DNA of 64,000 nt from Pseudorhizobium flavum. Lineage in GTDB: Bacteria; Pseudomonadota; Alphaproteobacteria; Rhizobiales; Rhizobiaceae. Of the stretch, positions 45,508-55,997 are shown in pieces. How positions within the stretch are numbered: position 1 is the first letter of the stretch; the number at the start of each line of letters is the position of its first letter. The notes below the pieces were generated by a model. It worked only from the letters and a program-made list of their open reading frames with translations. It did not search any database and had not been told where the DNA came from. The stretch is from assembly GCF_902502825.2 (NCBI RefSeq), contig NZ_LR723670.1, positions 3,991,911 to 4,055,910 on the forward strand. Direction: 5' to 3'. Made by a program: the position numbers and the translations under genes.

Positions 45508-46323
45508 CTAGCGCAGTACGCTGCGCACGTTTTGGAGGAACGCCCGCTGCCGATCGGGAGGCAGGCGCTCGACGATCTGGATGATCCGTTCCCTGAACTC
45601 CTCGTTCGTCGCATAGCGCGCCGCGAGCGTTCGCGTTCCGCGGGGGCTGTTCGCCAGCAGTTTCAGGTCGGCCTCATGAAGGCGGCGGCTTTCTTCGTCG
45701 AGTTCCGCGTACATTTCTTCCGCCAGGCGTGTGCGGTTCTCCGCCAGCCACTGCTCGTTCGGGCCGAGTTCCCGAGACTTGCGGTAGCTTGCGAGGAAAG
45801 CATCCGTTTCGCCCAGCCGGGCATGGGCAAGCGCTTTTACGTACCACGCATGCGCATTGGTCGGCATGGTCGCCGTCATGCTGTCGCTGAGCCTTTCGCA
45901 GGATCGCGCGACGGCAGCGGCCTTCTCCGGTGTTTCGACCCGGTGAAGGTTCAGCAAGGCGTAGGTACAGTCGATAAGCGTGATCTTCTTGGAGTAGCTG
46001 GACGGGCCGTATGGCGGGGGCCGCGAAGCGATCTGATTGAAGAAGCTCGGCTCTGTCCGCTGTGGCTGCAGGAGGACATCGAGTTCCTGCGAGAGTATGG
46101 CAAGGCTCCCCAATGCGGCGATGAGGCAGGCAAAGGACATGGAAAACAACTTCAGCTGACGCATCCGGGCCCTTTGGGAGGTATTTGCGACCTCTAGTGC
46201 CGCAATCGGCCCGACCCTGTCAAACCAATAGTTGTCAAAGCTGCGTGAAGCAAAGGTCGAGGCCCTTTGCTTCACGCCGTCGCCGTCAGATTTCGCCGCT
46301 TGCCCAGTCCGTTTTTTGGACAC
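45508..46323 (-). CDS. Membrane-anchored helical protein, unknown function
   Basis: A protein of up to 271 residues with one transmembrane segment (about 58-78, LFSMSFACLIAALGSLAILS) and a periplasmic or cytosolic helical part whose AWYVKALAHARLGETDAFLA region resembles a tetratricopeptide repeat. The GTG at 46323 would overlap the DUF475 gene by 38 bases with a poor ribosome-binding site; ATG 46164 gives a 218-residue protein and no overlap. I cannot choose with confidence, but codon use in the extra part looks coding. It lies just upstream of the phosphatase, so the two may act with the polysaccharide locus. Confidence 0.72.
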   Translation of the reverse strand: MSKKRTGQAAKSDGDGVKQRASTFASRSFDNYWFDRVGPIAALEVANTSQRARMRQLKLFSMSFACLIAALGSLAILSQELDVLLQPQRTEPSFFNQIASRPPPYGPSSYSKKITLIDCTYALLNLHRVETPEKAAAVARSCERLSDSMTATMPTNAHAWYVKALAHARLGETDAFLASYRKSRELGPNEQWLAENRTRLAEEMYAELDEESRRLHEADLKLLANSPRGTRTLAARYATNEEFRERIIQIVERLPPDRQRAFLQNVRSVLR

Positions 46324-47371
46324 GTTCCTGCCGGTTGTGCCGGATCGAGGACCAGAGCGACAGGCCTATGAGGCTTGCGCCGCCGAGACCGGTGATGACC
46401 TCCGGGATGTGGTACAGCGTCTGCACATACATGATCACCGAAAGAATGAGGATCGCGTAGAACGCGCCATGCTCGAGGTAGCGGTAGTGTGTGAGCGTCT
46501 GCTTCTCCACCAGCATGATCGTCATCGAGCGGACATACATGGCGCCGATGCCGAGGCCGATCGCGATGATGAAGAGGTTCTGCGTCAGCGCAAACGCACC
46601 GATCACCCCGTCGAACGAGAAGCTGGCATCCAGCACCTCGAGATAGATGAAGGCGCCGAGGCCGCCCCTTGCCGCTTCAGACATGGCTCGCTGCGAGGCG
46701 TCGAGTAGCCCGCCCAGCAATTCGACAGCCAGAAAGGTGATCAGACCGTAGATTGCCGAGGTCAGGAAAGTGTAGGAGTTCTCCCCGTCGAGAATGTTCG
46801 AGAAGATCAGGATCAGCGCCAGCACGAAGGCGATTTCCACGCCCTTGATGGTCGCGTAACGCGACATGTACTTCTCCAGTACCACCACCCAGTGGATGTC
46901 TTTCTCGTGGTTGAAGAAGTAGGTGAGGCCGACCATCATCAGGAAGGTGCCGCCGAAGGCCGCGATCGGCAGGTGCGCATCACGCATGATGCGGGCATAT
47001 TCGTCCGGTTGGGCAGCTGCCAGCACGATCGCATCGATCGGTCCGATGCCCGCGGCGATCACCACGATCAGCAGCGGGAAGACGATGCGCATGCCGAAGA
47101 CCGCGATCAGGATGCCCCAGGTCAGGAAGCGCTGCTGCCAGACAGGGGTCATGTCCTTCAGCTTGTTCGCGTTGACGATCGCATTGTCGAAGGAGAGCGA
47201 GATTTCCAGCACCGCCAGAACGGCACAGATGAAGAAGACGGTCAGCATGCCGCTGACGGTCCCCGTCGTCTGCCATCCAAGTACGCCGCCGAGAAGAAGG
47301 CCGACAACGGTGACGATGATCGACCACTTCAGATAGCCGAACAGGGAGGTATGGGATTGCGCCTGGTTCAT
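46286..47371 (-). CDS. DUF475 family integral membrane protein (TerC-like)
   Basis: The ATG at 47371 has AGGAGG upstream. The 361-residue protein has at least eight hydrophobic helices, beginning GYLKWSIIVTVVGLLLGG. It includes the conserved SLSFDNAIVNANKL segment and, later, LEVLDASFSFDGVIGAFALT, the repeated acidic D/N pairs that relate DUF475 to TerC membrane proteins (possible metal handling). Function is not established. The gene diverges from rbfA. Confidence 0.88.
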   Translation of the reverse strand: MNQAQSHTSLFGYLKWSIIVTVVGLLLGGVLGWQTTGTVSGMLTVFFICAVLAVLEISLSFDNAIVNANKLKDMTPVWQQRFLTWGILIAVFGMRIVFPLLIVVIAAGIGPIDAIVLAAAQPDEYARIMRDAHLPIAAFGGTFLMMVGLTYFFNHEKDIHWVVVLEKYMSRYATIKGVEIAFVLALILIFSNILDGENSYTFLTSAIYGLITFLAVELLGGLLDASQRAMSEAARGGLGAFIYLEVLDASFSFDGVIGAFALTQNLFIIAIGLGIGAMYVRSMTIMLVEKQTLTHYRYLEHGAFYAILILSVIMYVQTLYHIPEVITGLGGASLIGLSLWSSIRHNRQERVQKTDWASGEI

Positions 47372-47747
47372 TTGCCGGCCTCCTTTCGGAAGGCCGCGTA
47401 AGAAGGCAGTCGAGCAGCCGAAGCCATTCCGGCATCGCTGCAGGCTAGAAGCACATGTGTCATGGACATAAAAAATCCGCCGGCTTATTTGCAGGCGGTA
47501 CCGACATCGCGAGAGCGCCGTAGTACTCTCGCCAGAGGGGCCCGGCACCGGGTTCTGATCCGCGCCGCTTTTCTGCCGGCACGAAGAAGCAGACGTAGTT
47601 GGACATTTCTTGCGCCACGTCAAGGGCGGGCGGACGCGCAGTCCTTGACCTTTGCGGCCTGACGATGCATTTGAGCCTGGAAAACCGTGAAGCGCGGCGC
47701 GACAGGCCCGGAGCCAGACGCCAGAGCCGCGCGAAAGAGATACAAGA
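47372..47747. other. Divergent intergenic region between the DUF475 gene and rbfA
   Basis: These 376 bases must contain both promoters. Some short frames exist (for example on the plus strand 47462-47662, and a 48-codon minus-strand frame opening MSNYVCFFVPAEK). None has a good ribosome-binding site or a recognisable domain. The infB gene, which precedes rbfA in many bacteria, is not here. Confidence 0.4.
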
Positions 47748-48158
47748 ATGGCAAAAGCAACCTCCTCGGCGCCGTCCCAGCGCATGCTTCGCGTTGGTGA
47801 GCAGGTGCGCGCCGCAATCACCCAGGTGCTGCAGCGGGGCGAGGTGCGCGACGATCTCCTGGAGAAGACCGTCATTTCGGTTTCCGAAGTGCGGATGTCG
47901 CCCGACCTCAAGATCGCCACCGCCTATGTGACGCCCCTCGGCCTGCCGGATCACAAGGCGGTCATCGACGCGTTGAACCGCAATGCGAAATTCATCCGTG
48001 GCCGGCTTGGTGGCCAGCTGCGGCAGATGAAATACATGCCGGAAGTCCGGTTCCGGGACGATACCAGCTTCGACAACTACAAGAAGATCGACCAGCTGTT
48101 GCGGTCCCCCGAGGTGAGGCGCGACCTCGACACGCCGGCCTCCGAAGACGAAGAATAA
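47748..48158 (+). CDS. rbfA: 30S ribosome-binding factor RbfA
   Basis: A 136-residue KH-fold protein that helps mature the 5' end of 16S rRNA and supports cold adaptation. The N-terminal helix ([20 protein letters not shown]) and the [15 protein letters not shown] end are typical. The ribosome-binding site is weak, with purines only (AAAGAGAT). It is followed at 12 bases by truB, forming the conserved rbfA-truB-rpsO-pnp order. There is no infB upstream. Confidence 0.95.
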   Translation: MAKATSSAPSQRMLRVGEQVRAAITQVLQRGEVRDDLLEKTVISVSEVRMSPDLKIATAYVTPLGLPDHKAVIDALNRNAKFIRGRLGGQLRQMKYMPEVRFRDDTSFDNYKKIDQLLRSPEVRRDLDTPASEDEE

Positions 48159-48170
48159 GAAAAGTAATCC

Positions 48171-49103
48171 ATGTCAAAGCCTCGCAAGCCCAAGGGCCGC
48201 CCGGTATCGGGCTGGCTCATCCTCGACAAGCCCGTTGACTTCGGTTCGACCGAAGCCGTCTCCAAGATCAAGTGGCTGTTCAATGCCCAGAAGTGCGGTC
48301 ATGCAGGCACGCTCGACCCATTGGCGTCGGGAATGCTGCCAATTGCGCTCGGCGACGCCACCAAGACCGTTCCCTATGTCATGGATGGTCGCAAAGTCTA
48401 CGAGTTTACTGTGACCTGGGGCGAGGAGCGGCTGACGGACGACCTCGAAGGCGAGGTCACGCACACGTCCGACAAGCGGCCGACCGAGGAGGATATCCGC
48501 GCCCTGTTGCCGCGCTATACCGGCACGATCAGCCAGGTGCCGCCGCAGTTCTCGGCAATCAAGATCGCCGGCGAACGGGCCTACGACCTTGCACGCGATG
48601 GGGAGGTGGTCGAAATCCCCTCCCGCGAGGTGGAGATCCATCGACTGACTCTGATTGGCTGCCCCGATGCGCATACTGCCCATTTCGAGGTCGAGTGCGG
48701 CAAGGGCACCTATGTACGGGCGCTGGCACGCGACTTCGGCCGTGATCTCGGATGCTTCGGCCATATCTCCGGCCTGCGGCGCACCTTCGTCGCACCGTTT
48801 GGCGAAGATCGCATGGTGCCGCTCGCCGACCTCGTGGCGCTCGAGAAGATCGAGGACCGGGAGGAACGTCTTGCTTCGCTCGACGCCTACCTGATCGATA
48901 CTGCCGAGGCACTCTCCAACCTTCCGCATCTTGCGGTGACGGACGACCAGGCGCATCGCCTGCGGATGGGAAATCCGGTGATCGTTCGGGGACGTGATGC
49001 CCCGCTTGCCGAGCCGGAGGCCTATGCGACCGCCCGGGGACGGCTGGTTGCGATCGGCGAGATCGGGCAGGGCGAGTTCCGGCCCAAGCGCGTCTTCGGC
49101 TGA
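48171..49103 (+). CDS. truB: tRNA pseudouridine(55) synthase TruB
   Basis: A 310-residue enzyme that converts U55 in the TPsiC loop of tRNAs to pseudouridine. The catalytic aspartate is in [20 protein letters not shown] near residue 45. The early [17 protein letters not shown] and the later [18 protein letters not shown] are also family motifs. It follows rbfA by 12 bases and precedes rpsO by 154 bases, so an internal promoter or leader may lie before rpsO. Confidence 0.97.
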   Translation: MSKPRKPKGRPVSGWLILDKPVDFGSTEAVSKIKWLFNAQKCGHAGTLDPLASGMLPIALGDATKTVPYVMDGRKVYEFTVTWGEERLTDDLEGEVTHTSDKRPTEEDIRALLPRYTGTISQVPPQFSAIKIAGERAYDLARDGEVVEIPSREVEIHRLTLIGCPDAHTAHFEVECGKGTYVRALARDFGRDLGCFGHISGLRRTFVAPFGEDRMVPLADLVALEKIEDREERLASLDAYLIDTAEALSNLPHLAVTDDQAHRLRMGNPVIVRGRDAPLAEPEAYATARGRLVAIGEIGQGEFRPKRVFG

Positions 49104-49257
49104 GACGGTGCTAGGCCCTTCCATTTGCGGGGCATATGGAGTATAGGCACCGCCAGCATCGGGTGCCACAGGCATCCCTTTTGCTTTCACGGCCATGGCT
49201 GGACGACATCCCGGCCACAGGCGACCCCATGATCCTCACCAAGAAAGGACCTGTCCG

Positions 49258-49527
49258 ATGTCGATTACTGCCGAGCGCAAGGCTGCGCTGATCAAGGAAT
49301 ACGCCACCGTCGAAGGCGACACCGGTTCTCCGGAAGTCCAGGTTGCGATCCTGACGGAGCGCATCAACAACCTGACCGAACACTTCAAGGGCCACAAGAA
49401 GGATAACCATTCCCGCCGTGGTCTGCTCGCGATGGTTTCCAGCCGTCGCTCGCTTCTTGACTATCTCAAGAAGAAGGACGAAGGCCGGTATACCAAGCTG
49501 ATCGCCAGCCTGGGTATCCGCCGCTAA
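49258..49527 (+). CDS. rpsO: 30S ribosomal protein S15
   Basis: ATG 49258 follows AAAGGA; the frame is open upstream but non-homologous. The 89-residue protein is full length, with [18 protein letters not shown] and [19 protein letters not shown]. It binds 16S rRNA at the platform and commonly represses its own mRNA. The 154-base gap from truB could hold such an autoregulatory leader. A hairpin and a 303-base gap separate it from pnp. Confidence 0.98.
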   Translation: MSITAERKAALIKEYATVEGDTGSPEVQVAILTERINNLTEHFKGHKKDNHSRRGLLAMVSSRRSLLDYLKKKDEGRYTKLIASLGIRR

Positions 49528-49535
49528 GACGTTTC

Positions 49536-49567
49536 ATGGCGGGCGCCTCGCAGGAGACGCCCGCCAT
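49536..49567 (+). terminator. Hairpin after rpsO
   Basis: ATGGCGGGCG (49536-49545) and CGCCCGCCAT (49558-49567) form a perfect 10-bp stem with a 12-base loop, 9 bases after the rpsO stop. There is no strong U-run (GCCTATTTCC follows). It may be a terminator with read-through or an RNA-processing site before pnp. The rest of the 303-base gap to pnp shows no gene. Confidence 0.7.
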
Positions 49568-49830
49568 GCCTATTTCCGCATGATCGGAAATGCTGGCCCC
49601 GAAGGGGTCGGACTGGCAGGCCGGATGGGCCGGACCCGCCAAATCAACCGATGACCTGCCATGGGGCAGGATTGCCGGATGCTTTCGCTAGGCAGATAGC
49701 CTGCCTCGACAGGATCGAGATGATCCGCCGGACCGAAAGCCTCCCGTTGTCTTGCCCGTGTCACGTCACCACACGCGCCGGCCGTACCGTCCTCGGACGC
49801 TTAGAGGCCGCGCCACGAAGGACACGAATA

Positions 49831-51984
49831 ATGTTCGATACGCATTCTGTTGAAATCGAGTGGGCCGGACGTCCGCTCAAGCTGGAAACCGGCAAGATCG
49901 CCCGCCAGGCGGACGGTGCCGTCCTCGCCACCTACGGCGAGACCGTCGTTCTTGCGACCGTTGTTTCGGCCAAGTCGCCGAAGCCGGGCCAGGACTTCTT
50001 CCCGCTGACCGTCAACTATCAGGAAAAGACCTATGCCGCCGGCAAGATTCCTGGCGGCTACTTCAAGCGTGAAGGCCGTCCGTCGGAGAACGAGACCCTC
50101 GTATCCCGCCTGATCGACCGCCCGATCCGTCCGCTCTTTCCGGAAGGTTACAAGAACGACACGCAGGTCGTCGTCACGGTCATCCAGCATGACCTGGAAA
50201 ACAACCCCGACATCCTCTCCATGGTTGCCACCTCGGCAGCCCTGACGCTGTCCGGCGTTCCCTTCATGGGCCCGATCGGCGGCGCGCGCGTCGGCTACAT
50301 CAATGGCGAATACGTGCTGAACCCGCATCTCGACGAGATGGACGAGTCGACACTCGACCTCGTCGTTGCCGGCACCCAGGACGCCGTCCTGATGGTCGAG
50401 TCCGAAGCCAAGGAACTGCCGGAAGATGTGATGCTCGGCGCCGTCATGTTCGGCCATAAGGGCTTCCAGCCGGTCATCGACGCGATCATCAAGCTCGCAG
50501 AAGTGGCTGCCAAGGAGCCGCGCGACTTCCAGCCCGAAGATCACTCGGCACTTGAAGCCGAAATGCTGCAGCACTTCGAGGCGGAACTGCGCGACGCCTA
50601 TAAGATCACCCAGAAGGCCGACCGCTACGCCGCCGTCGACGCCGTCAAGGCCAAGGTGAAGGCGCACTTCTTCCCGGAAGGCGTGGAGCCGAAGTATACG
50701 CCGGAAGTCATCGGTGCCGTCTTCAAGCACCTGCAGGCAAAGATCGTCCGCTGGAACATCCTCGACACCAAGAGCCGCATCGACGGTCGCGACCTGGAAA
50801 CCGTCCGTCCGATCGTTTCGGAAGTCGGGATCCTGCCGCGCACGCACGGCTCCGCACTGTTCACCCGCGGCGAAACCCAGGCCATCGTGGTTGCGACGCT
50901 GGGCACCGGCGAAGACGAGCAGTATGTCGACTCACTGACTGGCATGTACAAGGAGCGCTTCCTGCTCCACTACAACTTCCCGCCCTACTCGGTTGGTGAA
51001 ACGGGCCGCATGGGTTCCCCAGGTCGTCGCGAGATCGGCCACGGCAAGCTCGCATGGCGCGCCATCCGCCCGATGCTGCCGACCGCCGAGCAGTTCCCCT
51101 ACACGCTGCGCGTGGTTTCGGAGATCACCGAATCCAACGGGTCGTCCTCCATGGCAACCGTCTGCGGCACCTCGCTTGCGCTGATGGATGCCGGCGTTCC
51201 GATCGCAAAGCCGGTGGCCGGTATCGCCATGGGTCTGATCCTCGAAGGTGAACGCTTCGCCGTCCTTTCCGACATTCTCGGCGACGAGGATCATCTCGGC
51301 GACATGGACTTCAAGGTGGCGGGTACGGCTGACGGCATTACCTCGCTGCAGATGGACATCAAGATCGCCGGCATCACCGAAGAGATCATGAAGGTCGCAC
51401 TCGGCCAGGCGCAGGGTGGCCGCAAGCACATCCTCAACGAGATGGCCAACGCCATCACGGAAAGCCGTGGGCAGCTGGGCGAATTCGCTCCACGCATCGA
51501 AGTGATGAACATCCCGGTCGACAAGATCCGCGAAGTCATCGGCTCGGGCGGCAAGGTCATCCGCGAAATCGTGGAAAAGACCGGCGCCAAGATCAACATC
51601 GAGGACGACGGCACCGTCAAGATCGCCTCGTCCTCCGGCAAGGAGATCGAGGCAGCCCGCAAGTGGATCCATTCGATCGTTGCGGAACCGGAAGTCGGCG
51701 CCGTCTACGAAGGAACGGTCGTCAAGACCGCCGATTTCGGCGCCTTCGTCAACTTCTTCGGTGCGCGTGATGGCCTCGTGCACATCTCGCAGCTCGCAGC
51801 CGACCGCGTTGCAAAGACGACCGACGTCGTCAAGGAAGGCGACAAGGTCTGGGTGAAGCTGATGGGCTTCGACGAGCGCGGCAAGGTTCGCCTGTCCATG
51901 AAGGTCGTCGACCAGACGACCGGCCAGGAGATCCCGCAGGAGAAGAAGGAAAAGAAGAGCGAAGGCGGCGAAGCTGCCGAGTAA
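49831..51984 (+). CDS. pnp: Polyribonucleotide nucleotidyltransferase (PNPase)
   Basis: The ATG at 49831 follows AAGGA. The 717-residue enzyme degrades RNA 3' to 5' with phosphate and is a degradosome subunit. Two RNase PH domains are visible, the second with the [12 protein letters not shown] active-site region. A KH domain ([20 protein letters not shown]) and an S1 domain ([19 protein letters not shown]) close the protein. In other bacteria pnp regulates itself through its leader after RNase III cutting; the hairpin upstream may serve this. A clear terminator follows. Confidence 0.98.
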   Translation: MFDTHSVEIEWAGRPLKLETGKIARQADGAVLATYGETVVLATVVSAKSPKPGQDFFPLTVNYQEKTYAAGKIPGGYFKREGRPSENETLVSRLIDRPIRPLFPEGYKNDTQVVVTVIQHDLENNPDILSMVATSAALTLSGVPFMGPIGGARVGYINGEYVLNPHLDEMDESTLDLVVAGTQDAVLMVESEAKELPEDVMLGAVMFGHKGFQPVIDAIIKLAEVAAKEPRDFQPEDHSALEAEMLQHFEAELRDAYKITQKADRYAAVDAVKAKVKAHFFPEGVEPKYTPEVIGAVFKHLQAKIVRWNILDTKSRIDGRDLETVRPIVSEVGILPRTHGSALFTRGETQAIVVATLGTGEDEQYVDSLTGMYKERFLLHYNFPPYSVGETGRMGSPGRREIGHGKLAWRAIRPMLPTAEQFPYTLRVVSEITESNGSSSMATVCGTSLALMDAGVPIAKPVAGIAMGLILEGERFAVLSDILGDEDHLGDMDFKVAGTADGITSLQMDIKIAGITEEIMKVALGQAQGGRKHILNEMANAITESRGQLGEFAPRIEVMNIPVDKIREVIGSGGKVIREIVEKTGAKINIEDDGTVKIASSSGKEIEAARKWIHSIVAEPEVGAVYEGTVVKTADFGAFVNFFGARDGLVHISQLAADRVAKTTDVVKEGDKVWVKLMGFDERGKVRLSMKVVDQTTGQEIPQEKKEKKSEGGEAAE

Positions 51985-52008
51985 GGTTCTTCTTTCCTGA
52001 AGCATTGA

Positions 52009-52037
52009 GGCGCGGGATGGTTTCCGCGCCTTTTCTT
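52009..52037 (+). terminator. Rho-independent terminator after pnp
   Basis: GGCGCGG (52009-52015) and CCGCGCC (52024-52030) form a 7-bp GC stem, extended by weaker pairs, and are followed at once by TTTTCTTT. It lies 25 bases after the pnp stop and should end the rpsO-pnp message. Confidence 0.88.
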
Positions 52038-52063
52038 TATCCATTTTTCGAAGGTCAGCCGCG

Positions 52064-53071
52064 ATGAGCCGAGATGCCCTGAAGACACTCTTCCATCCTT
52101 TCGCCACCGGAGCAGTCCCGGTCCCGCTGGCGGGCGAGCGTGTTCTCTTCCTGGGGGCGGAAGCCGGGCTAGGCTTTCCGGAAGGTTTCGCGGCAAAGGT
52201 GACGGCGGTACAGCCGTTCCGGCCGATGTTCCGCTTCCTGCCGGAAGGGACCCTTCCCGAAGCTGAGGGGCATGACCATGACATGGCTCTTGTCCTGTGC
52301 GGCAAGCACAAGGGCGAGAACGAGAACCGTGTGGCGGAAGCGCTGGAGCGCGTCAGGCAAGGCGGGATGATCATCGTTGCCGGCGGCAAGGAGGACGGTA
52401 TCCAGCCCTTGCGAAACACGCTGCTCAAGCTCGGCATACAGCTCGACTATAGCCCGAAGTATCATGGGGTGGCGATCTGGCTGGCGCGACCGCAGGATGC
52501 GACGGCTGCCATTCAGGCGCTGAAGAAGCTGCCGGTCACGGTGGAAGGCCGCTTCCAGGCCGCACCGGGGATGTTCTCCCATGACCGCGTCGATCCGGGG
52601 TCCGAGCTTCTCGCGGAGCGGCTCCCGACCGACTTTGACGGCAATGCCGCGGATTTCGGTGCAGGGTGGGGCTACCTCACCGTGCGCCTGGCGGAGCAGG
52701 CTCCACGCGTCAACCGCATCGATCTCTTCGAGGCGGACTATAAGGCGCTGGAGTTCGCCAGGGTGAACGTCGCTCGCAATTGTCCGAACCTCAATGCGCG
52801 GTTCTTCTGGCAAGATCTCGCCGTGGAGCCACCCAAGGAGAAATACGACCTGGTGATCATGAACCCGCCCTTCCACGAGGCGCAGGCGGCCGATCCCGAA
52901 CTGGGCAAGGCAATGATCCGCACCGCCGCATCGGCGCTCAGGGGCAATGGCAGGCTGATGCTGGTCGCCAATCGCGGCCTGCCTTACGAGCCGGTCCTGA
53001 AGGAAGAGTTCAGGGAGAGTGGCGAAACCTGCCGCAACGCACGCTTCAAGGTGCTGTGGGCGAGGAAGTAG
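52064..53071 (+). CDS. Class I SAM-dependent methyltransferase, RsmC-like (16S rRNA m2G)
   Basis: A 335-residue protein made of two methyltransferase-like halves, as in RsmC/RlmG. The C-terminal half is active: the SAM site is DFGAGWGYLTVRLA near residue 199, and the target-base motif is IMNPPFHE near residue 267. E. coli RsmC makes m2G1207 in 16S rRNA; this homologue is likely similar but could act on another guanine. It follows pnp after a terminator and converges on fabI with a strong shared terminator between them. Confidence 0.88.
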   Translation: MSRDALKTLFHPFATGAVPVPLAGERVLFLGAEAGLGFPEGFAAKVTAVQPFRPMFRFLPEGTLPEAEGHDHDMALVLCGKHKGENENRVAEALERVRQGGMIIVAGGKEDGIQPLRNTLLKLGIQLDYSPKYHGVAIWLARPQDATAAIQALKKLPVTVEGRFQAAPGMFSHDRVDPGSELLAERLPTDFDGNAADFGAGWGYLTVRLAEQAPRVNRIDLFEADYKALEFARVNVARNCPNLNARFFWQDLAVEPPKEKYDLVIMNPPFHEAQAADPELGKAMIRTAASALRGNGRLMLVANRGLPYEPVLKEEFRESGETCRNARFKVLWARK

Positions 53072-53082
53072 AAGGCGTCAAC

Positions 53083-53118
53083 CAATGAAAGCCCTGCATG
53101 AATGCCGGGCTTTCATTG
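53083..53118. terminator. Bidirectional terminator between the methyltransferase and fabI
   Basis: CAATGAAAGCCC (53083-53094) and GGGCTTTCATTG (53107-53118) form a perfect 12-bp stem with a 12-base loop. Each strand has an AT-rich stem base. It is well placed to end both convergent transcripts. Confidence 0.8.
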
Positions 53119-53132
53119 AGTCCTCCCGAGGA

Positions 53133-53939
53133 CTACTCAACGTCCGCCTTGCGGAGCCGCTCGAGCGTCGGCAGCGACGTGATATTGTAGCCCGCGTCGA
53201 CGAAATGGATTTCGCCCGTCACGCCGCGCGAGAGATCCGACAGCAGGTAGAGCGCCGATCCACCGATGTCCTCGATGGTCGCCGTGCGCCGCAGGGGTGC
53301 GTTCTTCTGGTTCCAGGAATACATGGCGCGGGCGTCGGAAATACCGGCGCCGGCGAGGGTGCGGACGGGGCCGGCGGAAATCGCGTTGACGCGGATGTCT
53401 TGCGGACCGTAGTCAGCTGCCAGATAGCGCACCGAGGCCTCAAGCGCAGCCTTGGCCACACCCATGACGTTATAGTTGGGAATGACGCGCGTGGAGCCGC
53501 CATAGGTCAGCGTCAGCATCGAGCCGCCCTCGGCCATCAGACCCGCGGCGCGTTTGGCGACCTCCGTGAAGGAGAAGCAGGAGATGACCATGGTGCGCGA
53601 GAAATTGTCCCGCGTGGTATCGGCATAGAGCCCCTTGAGCTCGTTCTTGTCTGAAAAGCCGATCGCGTGGACGAGGAAGTCGAGCTTGCCCCAGCGCTCG
53701 CGGATGGCTTCGAAGGTAGCGTCAACGGAGGCGATGTCTTCGACGTCGCACGGCAGCAGGAAATCAGAGCCGACTTCAGCGGCGAGCGGCTTTACCCGCT
53801 TGCCAAGGGCCTCGCCCTGGTAAGTGAAGGCGAGTTCGGCCCCCTGGGACGCAACTGCCTTCGAGATACCCCACGCGATGGAGTGATTGTTCGCGACCCC
53901 CATGATCAGGCCGCGCTTCCCCTGCATGAACCCTGTCAT
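53133..53939 (-). CDS. fabI: Enoyl-ACP reductase (NADH) FabI
   Basis: A 268-residue SDR-type reductase for the last step of fatty-acid elongation. It begins GKRGLIMGVANNHSIAWGIS (the nucleotide-binding motif). The active-site TYGGSTRVIPNYNVMGVAK has both tyrosines and the lysine spaced as in E. coli FabI. ATG 53939 lies 6 bases after the fabB stop, so it is co-transcribed with fabB and fabA. Rhizobia often have two fabI genes; this is the fabA-linked copy. Confidence 0.96.
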   Translation of the reverse strand: MTGFMQGKRGLIMGVANNHSIAWGISKAVASQGAELAFTYQGEALGKRVKPLAAEVGSDFLLPCDVEDIASVDATFEAIRERWGKLDFLVHAIGFSDKNELKGLYADTTRDNFSRTMVISCFSFTEVAKRAAGLMAEGGSMLTLTYGGSTRVIPNYNVMGVAKAALEASVRYLAADYGPQDIRVNAISAGPVRTLAGAGISDARAMYSWNQKNAPLRRTATIEDIGGSALYLLSDLSRGVTGEIHFVDAGYNITSLPTLERLRKADVE

Positions 53940-53945
53940 GAAATT

Positions 53946-55169
53946 CTACCCGTTGTAGCGCTGGAAAACGAGCGTGGCGTTGGTGCCGCCGAACCCGAAG
54001 GAATTGGAAAGGACCGTGTCGATCTTCGCATCGTCGATGCGCTTGCGCACGATCGGGACACCCTCGAACTCCGGATCGAGCGTCTGGATGTGCGCGCTTT
54101 CACCGATGAACTTCTCCTGCATCATCAACAGGCCATAGATCGATTCCTGTACGCCAGCGGCACCGAGCGAGTGGCCGGTCAGCGACTTGGTGGACTGGAT
54201 GTGGGGGATCCTGTCGCCGAAGACTTCGCGGATCGCGCCGATTTCCTTGGAATCACCGACCGGCGTCGAAGTGCCGTGGGTGTTGATGTAATCGACGTCT
54301 CCCTTCACCGTGGACAGCGCCTGCCGCATGCAGCGGACAGCGCCTTCGCCTGAAGGAGCCACCATGTCGTAGCCGTCGGAGGTGGCGCCATAGCCGACGA
54401 TCTCGGCATAGATCCTGGCGCCGCGCGCCTTGGCATGTTCCAGTTCCTCGAGAACGAGGACCCCCGCACCCCCTGCGATGACGAAGCCGTCGCGATCGAC
54501 GTCATAGGCACGCGAGGCGCTTGCCGGCTGGTCATTGTACTTCGTGGACATCGCGCCCATGGCGTCGAAGAGGTTAGACATGGTCCAGTCGAGGTCTTCG
54601 TGGCCGCCGGCGAACATCAGGTCCTGCTTGCCCCACTGGATCATCTCCGCGGCATTGCCGATGCAGTGGGCTGAGGTGGAGCAGGCCGACGAGATCGAAT
54701 AGTTCACGCCATGGATCTTGAACCAGGTAGCAAGCGTCGCCGATGCCGTCGAGGACATGGCTTTCGGCACGGCAAACGGGCCGATCCGCTTCGGGCTGCC
54801 GTTCTTGATGGTGATGTCGGCTGCTTCGATGAGGGTGCGGGTCGACGGGCCGCCTGACCCCATGATGATGCCCGCGCGCTCGTTCTCGCTGTAGTCCTTC
54901 TCATCGAGACCGGAATCCGCAATCGCCTGCTTCATGGCGACGTGGTTCCAAGCACCGCCTTGCGACAGGAAGCGCATGGCGCGACGGTCGACGAGATCGG
55001 TCGGATCGAGGTCGGGCCGGCCCCACACCTGGCAGCGGAAGCCGTGGTCGGCGAAATCCTGTGAGAAGGAGATGCCCGACTTTGCCTGGCGGAGAGATTC
55101 GGTGACTTGGGAAGCGTCGTTTCCGATGGAGGACACGATGCCGAGACCCGTGACAACAACCCGTCTCAT
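53946..55169 (-). CDS. fabB: Beta-ketoacyl-ACP synthase I FabB
   Basis: A 407-residue condensing enzyme. The active-site cysteine is in [10 protein letters not shown] near residue 162; the histidines in [13 protein letters not shown] and [12 protein letters not shown] complete the triad. AAAGGTC precedes the ATG. It extends unsaturated acyl chains and works with fabA in the anaerobic unsaturated fatty-acid route. The gene is the middle of fabA-fabB-fabI. Confidence 0.97.
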   Translation of the reverse strand: MRRVVVTGLGIVSSIGNDASQVTESLRQAKSGISFSQDFADHGFRCQVWGRPDLDPTDLVDRRAMRFLSQGGAWNHVAMKQAIADSGLDEKDYSENERAGIIMGSGGPSTRTLIEAADITIKNGSPKRIGPFAVPKAMSSTASATLATWFKIHGVNYSISSACSTSAHCIGNAAEMIQWGKQDLMFAGGHEDLDWTMSNLFDAMGAMSTKYNDQPASASRAYDVDRDGFVIAGGAGVLVLEELEHAKARGARIYAEIVGYGATSDGYDMVAPSGEGAVRCMRQALSTVKGDVDYINTHGTSTPVGDSKEIGAIREVFGDRIPHIQSTKSLTGHSLGAAGVQESIYGLLMMQEKFIGESAHIQTLDPEFEGVPIVRKRIDDAKIDTVLSNSFGFGGTNATLVFQRYNG

Positions 55170-55211
55170 CTTGATGACCTTTTCTGCTTGATGCCGCGCC
55201 GGTGCCGTAGC

Positions 55212-55727
55212 TCAGGCGGCCTTTTCCTTCGACAGACCGACACGCAGGTCGGTTGCCTGATAGATGGTTTCCCCGTCCGCCTTGACCCAGCCATCGGCGA
55301 TTCCGAGCACCAAGCGACCGCGCATGACGCGCTTGAAGTCGATGCCATATTCGAGAAGCTTCGTATGCGGACGAACCATGCCCTTGAACTTCACCTCGCC
55401 GGTGGAGAGCGCCATGCCGCGACCTTCCTCGCCCAGCCAGCCGAGGTAGAAACCAGTAAGCTGCCACATGCCATCCAGGCCGAGACAGCCCGGCATGATC
55501 GGGTTGCCCTGGAAGTGGACCGGGAAGTACCAGTCGTCCGGATGGACGTCGTACTCGGCGCGGATGTAGCCCTTGCCGAACTCGCCGCCGGTCTCCGAAA
55601 CATCGGTGATCCGGTGCACCATCAGCATGGGGGGCAGGGGTAGCTGGGCATTGCCCGGCCCGAACAATTCCCCCCGGCCGCAGGCGAGGATTTCATCGTA
55701 AGAGAAGCTTGACTGTCTTTCCGTCAT
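55212..55727 (-). CDS. fabA: 3-hydroxydecanoyl-ACP dehydratase/isomerase FabA
   Basis: ATG 55727 gives 171 residues, the family length; a TTG one codon earlier is less likely. The catalytic histidine and aspartate are in [20 protein letters not shown]. FabA dehydrates 3-hydroxydecanoyl-ACP and isomerises the product to the cis-3 form, starting unsaturated fatty-acid synthesis. It heads the fabA-fabB-fabI operon and diverges from irr, with about 270 bases of shared promoter. Confidence 0.97.
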   Translation of the reverse strand: MTERQSSFSYDEILACGRGELFGPGNAQLPLPPMLMVHRITDVSETGGEFGKGYIRAEYDVHPDDWYFPVHFQGNPIMPGCLGLDGMWQLTGFYLGWLGEEGRGMALSTGEVKFKGMVRPHTKLLEYGIDFKRVMRGRLVLGIADGWVKADGETIYQATDLRVGLSKEKAA

Positions 55728-55997
55728 CAAAGTTTGGTTCCCTCGTGCCGAGCCAGATCATTATGACAGGGACGGCGGAAATTGAAGCACAACCATGTCC
55801 GTAGCGAAAGCGTATACGGTAGACCGGACGATCTCGGCGGACAGCATTCATGGGACCGCATATAGGAAGCTTGGCCCGCAAGCCAGAGGTCGACGACGAA
55901 AATGCTCGTTTTTGGGAGGCTCCTGCCCGGGGCCCAAGCACTGCGCACCCTATTGAAAGCGGGGCCTGCAAAAGTTATATCCGAAACTCAAGATAGT

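Noticed and set aside
47462..47662. Possible small genes in the DUF475/rbfA intergenic region
   Set aside because: No ribosome-binding site or domain; the frames overlap on both strands.
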